Assembly (NCBI GenBank): GCA_016764115.1
Contig: JAESSM010000120.1
Location: 1 to 9,075, forward strand
Direction: 5' to 3'
Origin: Bacteroidia bacterium
GTDB lineage: Bacteria; Bacteroidota; Bacteroidia; JAESSM01; NORP286
DNA length: 9,075 nucleotides
Part shown: piece after piece, positions 1 to 6,990 of the stretch
Layout of the letters: each line of letters begins with the position of its first letter
Numbering within the stretch: the stretch's first letter is position 1
Notes under the pieces: generated by a model
The model's database searches: none
What the model was told of the DNA's origin: nothing
What the model saw: the letters and a program-made list of their open reading frames with translations, nothing else
Program-made: the position numbers and the translations under genes

Positions 1-1107
1 CATTGAATAGCCATAAGCTCCTGCATTCAAAATTGCCAAAATATCTCCTTCCCGAACTTCATTTAATTTCCTGTCTGAACCAAAAGTATCGGTTTCACAA
101 ATATATCCTACAACGGTATAAATTCGTTGAGTACCTGTTGGATTTGATAGGTTGATAATGTGGTGGTATCCTTCATAAAACATAGGGCGAATTAAGTGAT
201 TTAGGCCCGAATCAACTCCGGCAAAAACTGTAGCAACTGTTTGTTTTACAATATTTGTTTTAACTAATAAATAACCACTGTCACTAACCAAATATTTTCC
301 AGGTTCAAACCACAATTCAAGATCTCTTCCATATTCTTCACAAAACTCTTTGAACCTTTTTGACACTTTTTTACCTAGATCTTCAACATCTGTACTAATA
401 TCTCCTTCTTTGTAGGGAACTTTAAATCCCGAACCAAAATCAAGAAATTGAAGATCTTTAAATTCCGAAGCGGCATTAAACAAAACTTCGGCTGCATTTA
501 TAAATACCTGAGAATCTAAAATATCAGAACCTGTATGCATGTGAACTCCTTCGACCAACATATTGTTGGCCTTAACAATCCTAATTATATGCCTTAATTG
601 ATGAATAGAAATGCCAAATTTGGAATCAATATGTCCGGTTTGAATATGTGAATGCCCTCCGGCAATTATATGGGGGTTTATTCTTACACAAATTGGAACG
701 CTATTCTCATATAAATGCCCAAATTGCTCTAACACAGAGATATTGTCAATATTGATCTTTACTTTCAACTCAACTGCTTCTTTAATTTCATCAAAAGAAA
801 CGGAATTTGGAGTAAAGAGGATATCATCAGGTTTGAATCCTATTTGGAGCCCGTATCTTACCTCTTGAATAGATACAGCATCCAATCCAGCACCTTGTTC
901 TTTTAGCAACTTGATAATATTGATATTAGAATTTGCTTTTAGTGCATACTTTATTTTCAGCTCAACATCAGAAAAAGCATCAGTAAGTTTTTTGTATTGG
1001 GAAATAATTTTGCTGCTATCATAAACATACAATGGGGTTTGATACTCATTGCACAAATCTAATGCACTAAGTCCTCCTATTTGGTATTGATTATCAATGA
1101 GTTTCAT
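1..1107 (-). CDS. lysA: Diaminopimelate decarboxylase, 3' end outside window
   Basis: This PLP enzyme decarboxylates meso-diaminopimelate to L-lysine, the last step of the DAP pathway, in the cytoplasm. The minus strand reads 369 codons with no stop and runs off the window at base 1, so an estimated 30-40 C-terminal residues are missing. Visible fold-III decarboxylase motifs are YALKAN with the PLP lysine at residue 57, NPHIIAGGHSHIQTGHIDSKFG in the barrel (first part INPHIIAGG), HMHTGSDILD, a glycine-rich LDFGSGFKVP, FEPGKYLV, CETDTFG with the catalytic cysteine at 337, and NAGAYGYSM at the truncated end. The ATG at 1107 gives the usual family N-terminus (GLSALDLCNEYQTPLYVYD). No Shine-Dalgarno is seen. 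A weak -7-like box, CATCTTTG, lies on the minus strand at 1133-1126, close to the start. It is divergent from the ORF6N remnant. Identification is certain; only the C-terminus is unseen. Confidence 0.96.
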   Translation of the reverse strand, partial: MKLIDNQYQIGGLSALDLCNEYQTPLYVYDSSKIISQYKKLTDAFSDVELKIKYALKANSNINIIKLLKEQGAGLDAVSIQEVRYGLQIGFKPDDILFTPNSVSFDEIKEAVELKVKINIDNISVLEQFGHLYENSVPICVRINPHIIAGGHSHIQTGHIDSKFGISIHQLRHIIRIVKANNMLVEGVHMHTGSDILDSQVFINAAEVLFNAASEFKDLQFLDFGSGFKVPYKEGDISTDVEDLGKKVSKRFKEFCEEYGRDLELWFEPGKYLVSDSGYLLVKTNIVKQTVATVFAGVDSGLNHLIRPMFYEGYHHIINLSNPTGTQRIYTVVGYICETDTFGSDRKLNEVREGDILAILNAGAYGYSM

Positions 1108-1167
1108 GAAAAAAATAAATTTTTGCAAAGATGGGGATTTAATCTTGAAGGTAAAACAGATTTATAA

Positions 1168-1536
1168 GAGACTTCCCTATTTGATGACTTGAAATTCCAA
1201 AATGGAATATCAATTTGGGGAGGAACAAGGAAACAGCCTTATGCTTTTACCGAACAAGGGTTGGTAATGCTTTCTGGTGTGCTGAATAGCGATGTTGCTA
1301 TACTAGTAAATATTCAAATCATCAGAATATTTACTAAAATGAGAGAAATGATCTTTAACAACAAAGAAATTTTGATAAGACTTGAAAAACTGGAAATAAA
1401 CCTATTTGAACATGATGATAAAAGTAATAAACAGGAAAAAGATATCCAGTTATTGTTCCAGGCATTAAAGCAATTACTCAACCAGCAAAAATTGCCAAGA
1501 AAACAGATTGGGTATAAGTTGAAAAAGGGTGAATAG
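1168..1536 (+). pseudogene. 5'-truncated ORF6N-domain (phage antirepressor-like) protein remnant
   Basis: The reading frame is open from just after a TAA at 1165-1167 to a TAG at 1534-1536. The peptide contains SIWGGTRKQPYAFTEQG followed by VMLSGVLNSDVAILVNIQI and RIFTKMREM. These match the second half of the ORF6N domain, a DNA-binding-associated domain of phage and mobile-element proteins also common as lone genes in Bacteroidota. A lysine- and glutamate-rich, probably coiled-coil tail ends in IGYKLKKGE, as in family members. The family's first half, roughly 70-80 residues (initiator Met, the LYGVETKRLNEQVKRN-like stretch), is absent. Only 60 bp separate the open frame from the lysA start, so there is no room for it. 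The only start is a TTG at 1189, inside the domain, which would yield 115 residues. I read this as a non-functional remnant; a short expressed C-terminal fragment is possible but unlikely. Confidence 0.8.
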
Positions 1537-1538
1537 GG

Positions 1539-1595
1539 AATAAAGAAGTACATTTCTACATTAATGACTCTTTATTAATTATTCGTTATTTTTTT
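1539..1595. terminator. Weak candidate terminator between convergent remnants
   Basis: An 8-bp inverted repeat (AATAAAGA at 1539-1546, TCTTTATT at 1569-1576) with a 22-nt loop is followed by a run of seven T at 1589-1595. It lies between the ends of the convergent ORF6N remnant and the XRE gene, where a terminator is expected. The long loop and AT-only context make it weak, and the match could be chance. Confidence 0.25.
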
Positions 1596-1610
1596 AAGGA
1601 CGTAGTTTCT

Positions 1611-1846
1611 CTACTCAAACCCTTCACTAAAGAACTCTTTTAACGATATATTGAAAGCATTAACCACTTTTACCAAACTGCTGAAACGCATATCCTCTCC
1701 TTTTTCATAACGACCATATTGACTGCGAGATAAATTGTTTTCGTAAGCGAAGTATCATAACTCGTATATCCTGCTTTTTCTCTTAGTGATTTTATTCTCT
1801 TGGCAAGTTGTTGTTTTTCTTTGAGTTCTTTCTTGGAAGATTTCAT
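1611..1846 (-). pseudogene. XRE-family helix-turn-helix regulator, single-base frameshift
   Basis: Two minus-strand frames join into one 78-residue protein. The first runs from the ATG at 1846 (MKSSKKELKEKQQLAKRIK, then SLREKAGYTSYDT). The second continues as FAYENNLSRSQYGRYEKG, EDMRFSSLVKVVNAF and NISLKEFFSEGFE, ending at the TAG at 1611-1613. The joined protein is a compact Cro/C1-type HTH of the kind widespread in Bacteroidota. The SRSQYGRYEKG segment is the recognition-helix region and LKEFFSEGF the typical end. The span is 236 bp, one base short of 79 codons, so a single deletion explains the break. It lies near 1750-1752, where the family expects ACT TTC and the strand reads ACTTC. As it stands, frame 1 runs to 54 residues with an unrelated tail and lacks the recognition helix. 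An upstream in-frame ATG at 1870 exists, but 1846 suits the family length better. A sequencing error is a real alternative. Confidence 0.85.
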
Positions 1847-1890
1847 ATCCAAATAACATAACTTTACCACTAAACAGTTACCATTAATTA

Positions 1891-1912
1891 GAAACCTTTA
1901 ATAAGAGGTTTC
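1891..1912. repeat. Short inverted repeat upstream of the broken regulator
   Basis: GAAACCT at 1891-1897 pairs with AGGTTTC at 1906-1912 around an 8-nt spacer. It sits in the roughly 170-bp gap between the XRE gene start (1846, minus) and the first start of the T9SS gene (2014, plus). It could be an operator read by the small HTH protein, or a hairpin with no role. The remainder of the gap (1847-2013) is AT-rich, and I see no convincing Bacteroidota -33/-7 pair in it; the nearest match is CACTTTTG in the 1970 region, without a partner. Confidence 0.3.
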
Positions 1913-2013
1913 GTATATAAAAATTATAAGGGAATTCATTCAATTATAAAATGGATAACACTTTTGAAAAGTTAATGAAGTAATAAATATTAATTCAAAA
2001 ATTGAAAATAAAA

Positions 2014-2082
2014 ATGATCCAAATGATACCTAAAATGTCTATTTTGACAATTTGTATTTTAATTAATACAATGTTATTTTAA
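2014..2082 (+). other. Detached signal-peptide reading frame (22 codons)
   Basis: This frame starts at the ATG at 2014 (further ATGs at 2023 and 2035) and reads MIQMIPKMSILTICILINTM, then LF and a TAA at 2080-2082. It has a lysine, then a hydrophobic core (SILTICILI), which is a typical signal-peptide start. It breaks inside the second copy of the 20-bp tandem repeat. If one repeat copy is removed, the frame continues without interruption into SFHSSAQTSFEKEFG of the downstream protein. That supplies a complete signal peptide with a likely cleavage after the AQ, as is common in this phylum. I infer that 2014-4550 was originally one 838-codon gene. Confidence 0.8.
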
Positions 2083-2094
2083 TTAATACAATGT
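2055..2094. repeat. Perfect 20-bp tandem duplication breaking the signal peptide
   Basis: TATTTTAATTAATACAATGT occurs at 2055-2074 and again, identically and directly adjacent, at 2075-2094. Twenty is not a multiple of three, so the second copy shifts the frame of the T9SS protein. It introduces the TAA at 2080-2082 and a new ATG at 2091. With one copy, the ATG at 2014 is in frame with the body of the protein (57 bases, 19 codons, before the TCT codon). Confidence 0.97.
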
Positions 2095-4550
2095 CTTTTC
2101 ATTCCTCAGCACAAACTTCCTTTGAAAAGGAGTTTGGTAATTCCGAATATGGACTAAATGGAAGTTATATATTCCCATTATCTGATGGGAATTATTTACT
2201 AGGTGGATTTGAAAGTACTGATAATCAGAATTCAAACAGATTATTTGTTGCTAAAGTCAATCAATATGGAGATTCGTTATGGTTAAAATACTTCAAAAAA
2301 TCCAATTCTCGTATTGACATACATGGATTCTATGAAACAACTGATGGTAATTACTTATTATTAAACACCATCTATAATTCCAATAATGCTAGCGATAGAT
2401 CTCATTGGCATTTAAAATTGAGCCCAAATGGAGATTCCCTTTTAAGTAAAACCATTGTTGATACAAATTACTTTACTACAAGAACATCTTTAAATATGTC
2501 AGATGGTAATTACCTAATTGCAGGATATTCATATACTAGTTTGAATTTAAATGACATACTATTAATCAAGTTAGACTTGAATGGGAATGAGTTATGGAGG
2601 AAAAATTATGGAGGTACCGACTATGAGAATATTGAAGGATCAGGTGCAGTAATTGAAGCTGTTAATGGGAACTTGTTCGTAGCTAGTCGTACATATTCTA
2701 CTAGCACAAATACAGGTGATCTTTGGATTTTATATCTAAATTCTAATGGAGATACCTTATGGACAAAAAATGTAGATGTTGGAGGCACGGATATAACAAA
2801 TGTCAGAAAGTCTTGGATTGTTATGAACAATATGATAGTTTTAGTAGATTGGTACGATGGTTCAATAGGAGAAAATGGCTGGTCCCTGGCAAAAGTTGAC
2901 TCAAATGGGAATGTGATCTGGAATAATAAATTTGGAGGGTCTTTAGATGCTTTTTATGACACAGACATAGTTTCAGCAATCTTAAGACCGGATGGCGGTT
3001 TCTTAATAAGCGTAAACAAAAGCTATTACTCTACTGTATATAATGCATACACATCCAAACCTCAGTTAATTAAACTCAATGCAACTGGTGACTCATTATG
3101 GTCGAAGGATATTCGTTATAGTCAAGGTCAGTTAATAAATGCACTTGATGGAGGATTCTATTCTTATGGTGGAGGTGTTATCCAGAGGTTTGATAAGAGC
3201 GCTGATTCTCTTTGGGCTAATTCTATATCGCATGGATTTACAAGTGTAAATTATATAGTAGAAACAGAAGATTCTGTTGTATTTGGAGTTGGGAGAGGTT
3301 TTTATTCTAATAAAATTGCTGTGATTAAACTTGAAAGGAATGGTAAGGATGGATGTAGAATATTTCCTTCAAATCCAGATTATTGGAATCCCGATGATCC
3401 AAATATTTATGACCAACCTATATGTATGGTGACAGTAGATTCTACTACAGGTAGTTTTAAGTTAGTATGGGAAAGAAATATAGAGTATGGGATAGATATT
3501 AACAGCAGCAACATAAACATATATAGGCAAAGAGCTACAGGTAAGTACCAGGAAATCGGACAAGTTCCCCTTACTGATTTAAGTACTTACATTGACAGTA
3601 GTTCAAATTCGTACGAAAAATCTGCGCGTTATAAACTGTCTATTTTAGACAGTTGTGGTAATGAATCTGATTTAAGTTTTCCTCATAAGACTATGCATCT
3701 TTTATTTGGAGAAGGTGTTAATGGTTCCTGGAATTTGATTTGGGATATTTATGAAGGATTTGATTTTGATTATTATGTAATTAACAGGGGTACCTCCATT
3801 TCTAATATGTCACCTATTGATACAGTTCAAATTGATTTTACGACTTACACAGATTTAAACCCACCTGCAGGAATAGTGTATTACCAAATTGAAGCTATCA
3901 ACCCTACAGGGTGTAATGCTACTACAGGTAAGAAAGCTTCCATAACAGGTGCAAAATCAAATTATGGTACCAATGATACTACATTCCTCAAACAATTTAT
4001 GTCCTATCCTGTCTCAGCTTTTGGAGTCGACACAACGGTTATTTGCAAAAATGATACGGTTAATTTCATCAATTATAGTGTTAATGCCAATAATTATTCA
4101 TGGTATTTTCAAGGGGGAACTCCAAATACATCCAATCAAAAAAACCCTGCTGTTGCATTTTCAGACACCGGTAGTTTTGATGTTACTTTAACGGTTACCA
4201 ATAATAATGGTTCAGCTAATGAAAGTAAACCTGCTTATATTAATGTAATAGATTGCAGTCAGGATACTACAGGTACTGGTTTCATTTCAAATCAGGATAT
4301 GCAATTATTTATTTACCCCAACCCCTCCAAAAACATTTTAAATGTAGAATTCAATGCTTCAACCTCCGAGCAATTGAACTTTAACCTTTTCAACATAGTT
4401 GGTGAGGAAGTCTTGGCTCAAAAAGAAGTTTCCAAAGTTGGTGCTAATCATTTTTCTATATCAACAACCGGCTTAACACCAGGTATCTATTTTCTTCAAC
4501 TGCAAACACTAACAGGAAAATTCAATTCAAAAGTGGCTATAGAAAGGTAA
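2091..4550 (+). CDS. T9SS type A sorting-domain secreted protein with propeller-like repeats and PKD domain; signal peptide disrupted
   Basis: As it stands this is 819 codons from the ATG in the second repeat copy. Residues ~20-420 hold degenerate repeats of about 50 residues of the form DGNYLLGG...LDLNGNELWRKNYGG. DGNY occurs at residues 32, 85 and 138, and NG(D/N)xLW elements occur at about 164 and 220. This is typical of Bacteroidota beta-propeller-like secreted proteins. Residues ~440-640 look like two fibronectin-III-like beta domains (FKLVWERN, WNLIWDIYEG). A PKD-type domain at ~650-725 reads SWYFQGGTPNTS and FSDTGSFDVTLTVTN. The C-terminus from 739 (LFIYPNPSKNILNVEF to GIYFLQLQTLTGKFNSKVAIER in pieces) is a Por-type sorting domain. 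That domain directs type IX secretion to the surface after Sec export. No enzyme motif is visible, so an adhesive or structural surface role is an inference. The export signal is out of frame (2014-2082). Reinitiation at 2091, 8 bases after the upstream stop, could yield only a cytoplasmic form. Confidence 0.9.
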   Translation: MSFHSSAQTSFEKEFGNSEYGLNGSYIFPLSDGNYLLGGFESTDNQNSNRLFVAKVNQYGDSLWLKYFKKSNSRIDIHGFYETTDGNYLLLNTIYNSNNASDRSHWHLKLSPNGDSLLSKTIVDTNYFTTRTSLNMSDGNYLIAGYSYTSLNLNDILLIKLDLNGNELWRKNYGGTDYENIEGSGAVIEAVNGNLFVASRTYSTSTNTGDLWILYLNSNGDTLWTKNVDVGGTDITNVRKSWIVMNNMIVLVDWYDGSIGENGWSLAKVDSNGNVIWNNKFGGSLDAFYDTDIVSAILRPDGGFLISVNKSYYSTVYNAYTSKPQLIKLNATGDSLWSKDIRYSQGQLINALDGGFYSYGGGVIQRFDKSADSLWANSISHGFTSVNYIVETEDSVVFGVGRGFYSNKIAVIKLERNGKDGCRIFPSNPDYWNPDDPNIYDQPICMVTVDSTTGSFKLVWERNIEYGIDINSSNINIYRQRATGKYQEIGQVPLTDLSTYIDSSSNSYEKSARYKLSILDSCGNESDLSFPHKTMHLLFGEGVNGSWNLIWDIYEGFDFDYYVINRGTSISNMSPIDTVQIDFTTYTDLNPPAGIVYYQIEAINPTGCNATTGKKASITGAKSNYGTNDTTFLKQFMSYPVSAFGVDTTVICKNDTVNFINYSVNANNYSWYFQGGTPNTSNQKNPAVAFSDTGSFDVTLTVTNNNGSANESKPAYINVIDCSQDTTGTGFISNQDMQLFIYPNPSKNILNVEFNASTSEQLNFNLFNIVGEEVLAQKEVSKVGANHFSISTTGLTPGIYFLQLQTLTGKFNSKVAIER

Positions 4551-4556
4551 AAGGTC

Positions 4557-4589
4557 AGATATACTAAATCTTGGAGATTTAGTATATCT
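4557..4589. terminator. Bidirectional hairpin terminator between convergent genes
   Basis: AGATATACTAAATC at 4557-4570 and GATTTAGTATATCT at 4576-4589 form a perfect 14-bp stem with a 5-nt loop (TTGGA). It begins 7 bases after the stop of the T9SS gene and ends 12 bases before the stop of purL, exactly where a shared terminator is expected. The T-tracts are short on both sides (TTTGGTTT on plus, CCTTTT on minus), so termination may rely mainly on the stem. Confidence 0.75.
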
Positions 4590-4601
4590 TTGGTTTGGTC
4601 A

Positions 4602-6848
4602 TTACTTCTTCTTAGGTTGGCTTTCTATTAAGTTCTTTAAGGATGTATTGTACAATTCCTTGTATTCATTAATCGAATCAAAATTTTCATCATCAATTGA
4701 AATATATTTTCTTGTTACATCTCCAATTTTGGAGTAGCTGCAACTATTTGATTCTAAATACGATACAAGCGATTCTTCCTTGTCAGGAGAAATAGAAACA
4801 ATGACTCTGCTTTGAGCTTCACCAAAAAGGTATGCATCTTTTCTAAAGTTTTGATCCGTGGTTATTTTGAACCCATAAGTATTGACCATGGCCGATTCAA
4901 TCAATGCAATGAACAATCCTCCTTCAGAAATGTCATGGGCAGAATTAATAAGGGATTGATCGATCAAATCTTTAATGGAATTTTGAAGCGCAAATTCTTC
5001 TTCCAAATCAAATTCAGGAGCAGGGGAGTGTTTTAAGTTATGATAATTGTATAAATATTCAGAACATCCAATATCATTTGAAGGCTTTCCAATCAAGTAT
5101 ATTAGATCTCCCTCATTTTTGAAATGCAATGTCATGTGTTTGGATGAATCATTCAAAATTCCGACCATTCCAATAACTGGGGTGGGATATACTGGGCCTT
5201 CATCCGAAGATTGGTTATAAAAACTAACGTTACCACCTGTAACTGGTGTTTCGAACTTCCTACAAGCTTCGCTCATCCCTTGGATTGCTCCAACAAATTG
5301 CCAATAAACTTCCGGGTTATAAGGATTGCCAAAATTCAAGCAATTGGTAATGGCCGCAGGTTCACCTCCTGAGCAAACAACATTTCTTGCAGCTTCTGCA
5401 ACAGCTATCATAGTTCCTTTTTTGGGATCTGCATGAACATACCTGGAGTTGCAATCGGTTGTCATGGCGATTGCTTTTTTGGTTCCTTTGATTGTCACTA
5501 GCGCAGCATCCGATGGATTGTTGGTAACCATATTTCTTGTTCCAACCATTGAATCATATTGCTCAATAACCCAATGTTTGGAAGCAATATTGGGATTTGA
5601 TACCAAGCTTCTGGCTACTTCCACTAAATTTTCAGGAATATCCACTTTTGAGCTATCAAAAGCATCTATTTTTTCAAGATATTTTGCAGGCTCATAATCT
5701 CTATCGTAAACAGGAGTTCCTCCTCCAAGTACCAATGACTCAGCCGAAACATCGGCAACTAATTCATCGTGCATATAGTATTTCAATCTTTGTTCTTTAG
5801 TTACTTCACCAATAATTGCACAATGAATATCCCACTTTTCAAAAACTGATTCGATTTCTTGTTCCCTACCTTTCTTAACTACAATTAGCATTCTTTCTTG
5901 AGATTCGGATAACAGCATTTCAAAAGGCTCCATGTTTGTTTGCCTGGTTGGGACTCTGTCTAAATGGATGATCATTCCATGCTCCCCTTTAGCTGACATT
6001 TCTGCAGTAGAGCATGTAATACCTGCTGCACCCATGTCCTGCATCCCTATCATACAATCCAGACCCATAGCCTCTTGAGTTGCTTCTAAGAGTAATTTTT
6101 CTTGAAATGGATCTCCTACTTGTACAGCTGGAAGATCATCTGCTGAATCCTCAGTAAGATCTCCTGAGGCGAAAGTTGCTCCGTGGATACCGTCTTTCCC
6201 AGTTGCTGCGCCTACTATATAGACAGGATTCCCTTCGCCATAAGAAGTTGCAGAAATAGTTTTATCCTTTTTGACAATACCAACCGACATGGCATTTACC
6301 AAAGGATTAACATTGTAACAGTCATCAAAATAAACCTCACCACCAACTGTTGGAATACCGAAAGAGTTGCCATAGTCACCAATTCCTTTCACAATTCCTT
6401 TAATCAACCATTTGGTTCTATCAGAATCTATATTCCCAAATCTCAATGAGTTTAGTGTAGCTATTGGGCGTGCTCCCATAGTAAATATATCTCTGTGGAT
6501 TCCACCAACACCTGTTGCCGCTCCTTGATATGGCTCTATTGCAGAAGGATGGTTGTGGGATTCAATTTTGAACGCGCAGGCCAAACCATCTCCGATATCA
6601 ATTAATCCGGCATTTTCTTCACCTGCGGCAGCTAGCATGCGCTCTCCCTCTTTTGGTAATGTTTTTAGCCATTTTATAGAATTCTTGTATGAACAATGTT
6701 CCGACCACATTACGGAATACATGCTTAGCTCGGTAAAGTTGGGAGCTCTACCCATTACCTCTTTGATTTGGTCGTATTCTTCAGATAATAGTCCTAGTTC
6801 TTTGGCGATTTCAACTGTAGTTAATTGTTCTTCCAATGTTGCTTCCAT
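4602..6848 (-). CDS. purL: Phosphoribosylformylglycinamidine synthase, PurL subunit (small form)
   Basis: This enzyme carries out the ATP-dependent conversion of FGAR and ammonia to FGAM in de novo purine synthesis, in the cytoplasm. At 748 residues it is the small PurL, which needs PurQ (glutaminase) and PurS as separate partners; neither is in this window. Conserved sites are [10 protein letters not shown] with the conserved His at 51, [18 protein letters not shown] at 96-113 (ATP and metal site), [18 protein letters not shown], and [13 protein letters not shown]. Further on are [31 protein letters not shown], the second half-domain [39 protein letters not shown] and [10 protein letters not shown]. 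Both AIRS-like halves are complete, and no residue I looked for is missing. The ATG at 6848 gives the expected N-terminus. The gene is convergent with the T9SS gene and divergent from the membrane protein, so it is probably transcribed alone from the promoter at 6875-6904. Confidence 0.97.
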   Translation of the reverse strand: MEATLEEQLTTVEIAKELGLLSEEYDQIKEVMGRAPNFTELSMYSVMWSEHCSYKNSIKWLKTLPKEGERMLAAAGEENAGLIDIGDGLACAFKIESHNHPSAIEPYQGAATGVGGIHRDIFTMGARPIATLNSLRFGNIDSDRTKWLIKGIVKGIGDYGNSFGIPTVGGEVYFDDCYNVNPLVNAMSVGIVKKDKTISATSYGEGNPVYIVGAATGKDGIHGATFASGDLTEDSADDLPAVQVGDPFQEKLLLEATQEAMGLDCMIGMQDMGAAGITCSTAEMSAKGEHGMIIHLDRVPTRQTNMEPFEMLLSESQERMLIVVKKGREQEIESVFEKWDIHCAIIGEVTKEQRLKYYMHDELVADVSAESLVLGGGTPVYDRDYEPAKYLEKIDAFDSSKVDIPENLVEVARSLVSNPNIASKHWVIEQYDSMVGTRNMVTNNPSDAALVTIKGTKKAIAMTTDCNSRYVHADPKKGTMIAVAEAARNVVCSGGEPAAITNCLNFGNPYNPEVYWQFVGAIQGMSEACRKFETPVTGGNVSFYNQSSDEGPVYPTPVIGMVGILNDSSKHMTLHFKNEGDLIYLIGKPSNDIGCSEYLYNYHNLKHSPAPEFDLEEEFALQNSIKDLIDQSLINSAHDISEGGLFIALIESAMVNTYGFKITTDQNFRKDAYLFGEAQSRVIVSISPDKEESLVSYLESNSCSYSKIGDVTRKYISIDDENFDSINEYKELYNTSLKNLIESQPKKK

Positions 6849-6874
6849 TTCTATGGTTGGTTAAAAATGAACAA

Positions 6875-6904
6875 CAAAAGTACATATCTGTTATCAATAT
6901 TCAA
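6875..6904 (-). promoter_or_regulatory. Bacteroidota-type promoter for purL
   Basis: On the minus strand, TTG (6904-6902) is separated by 19 bases from TACTTTTG (6882-6875). This matches the Bacteroidota housekeeping consensus TTG-N(about 19)-TAnnTTTG. It lies about 27 bases before the purL ATG. I see no PUR-box-like or riboswitch structure in the short leader. Confidence 0.6.
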
Positions 6905-6990
6905 TAGGATTCAATTCATTTTTAAATAAAGAGGTATGGCATTACTTTTAACTCAAAAATTAGTTATTTTGATTGTTCATAATAAGCCTG

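Noticed and set aside
1314..1553. Minus-strand frame of 79 codons opposite the ORF6N remnant
   Set aside because: It lies wholly opposite a recognisable ORF6N coding frame, is rich in F, L, I and S as expected from antisense of AT-rich lysine-rich code, and has no recognisable motif.
1670..1870. 66-codon minus-strand frame as an intact gene
   Set aside because: Only its first half is HTH-like; the second half is an out-of-frame reading of the true XRE continuation, so it is the broken product of the 1611-1846 gene.
2055..2094. Two-unit repeat as a CRISPR or integrase attachment site
   Set aside because: The copies are directly adjacent with no spacer, there are only two, and no integrase, cas gene or element boundary is nearby; a slippage duplication explains it.
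2621..2830. Frames inside the T9SS gene (minus 2621-2830, plus 3949-4191)
   Set aside because: They overlap a well-supported long frame with clear domain wording; their own translations look random.
4812..5036. Plus-strand frames inside purL (also 5449-5697, 5597-5800, 6183-6449, 6553-6864)
   Set aside because: All are antisense to the continuous, fully conserved PurL frame and carry no family signature.
6973..6990. TTG start of the membrane protein six codons upstream
   Set aside because: The in-frame ATG at 6991 gives a normal N-terminal membrane segment, and TTG starts are less likely; the difference is minor.
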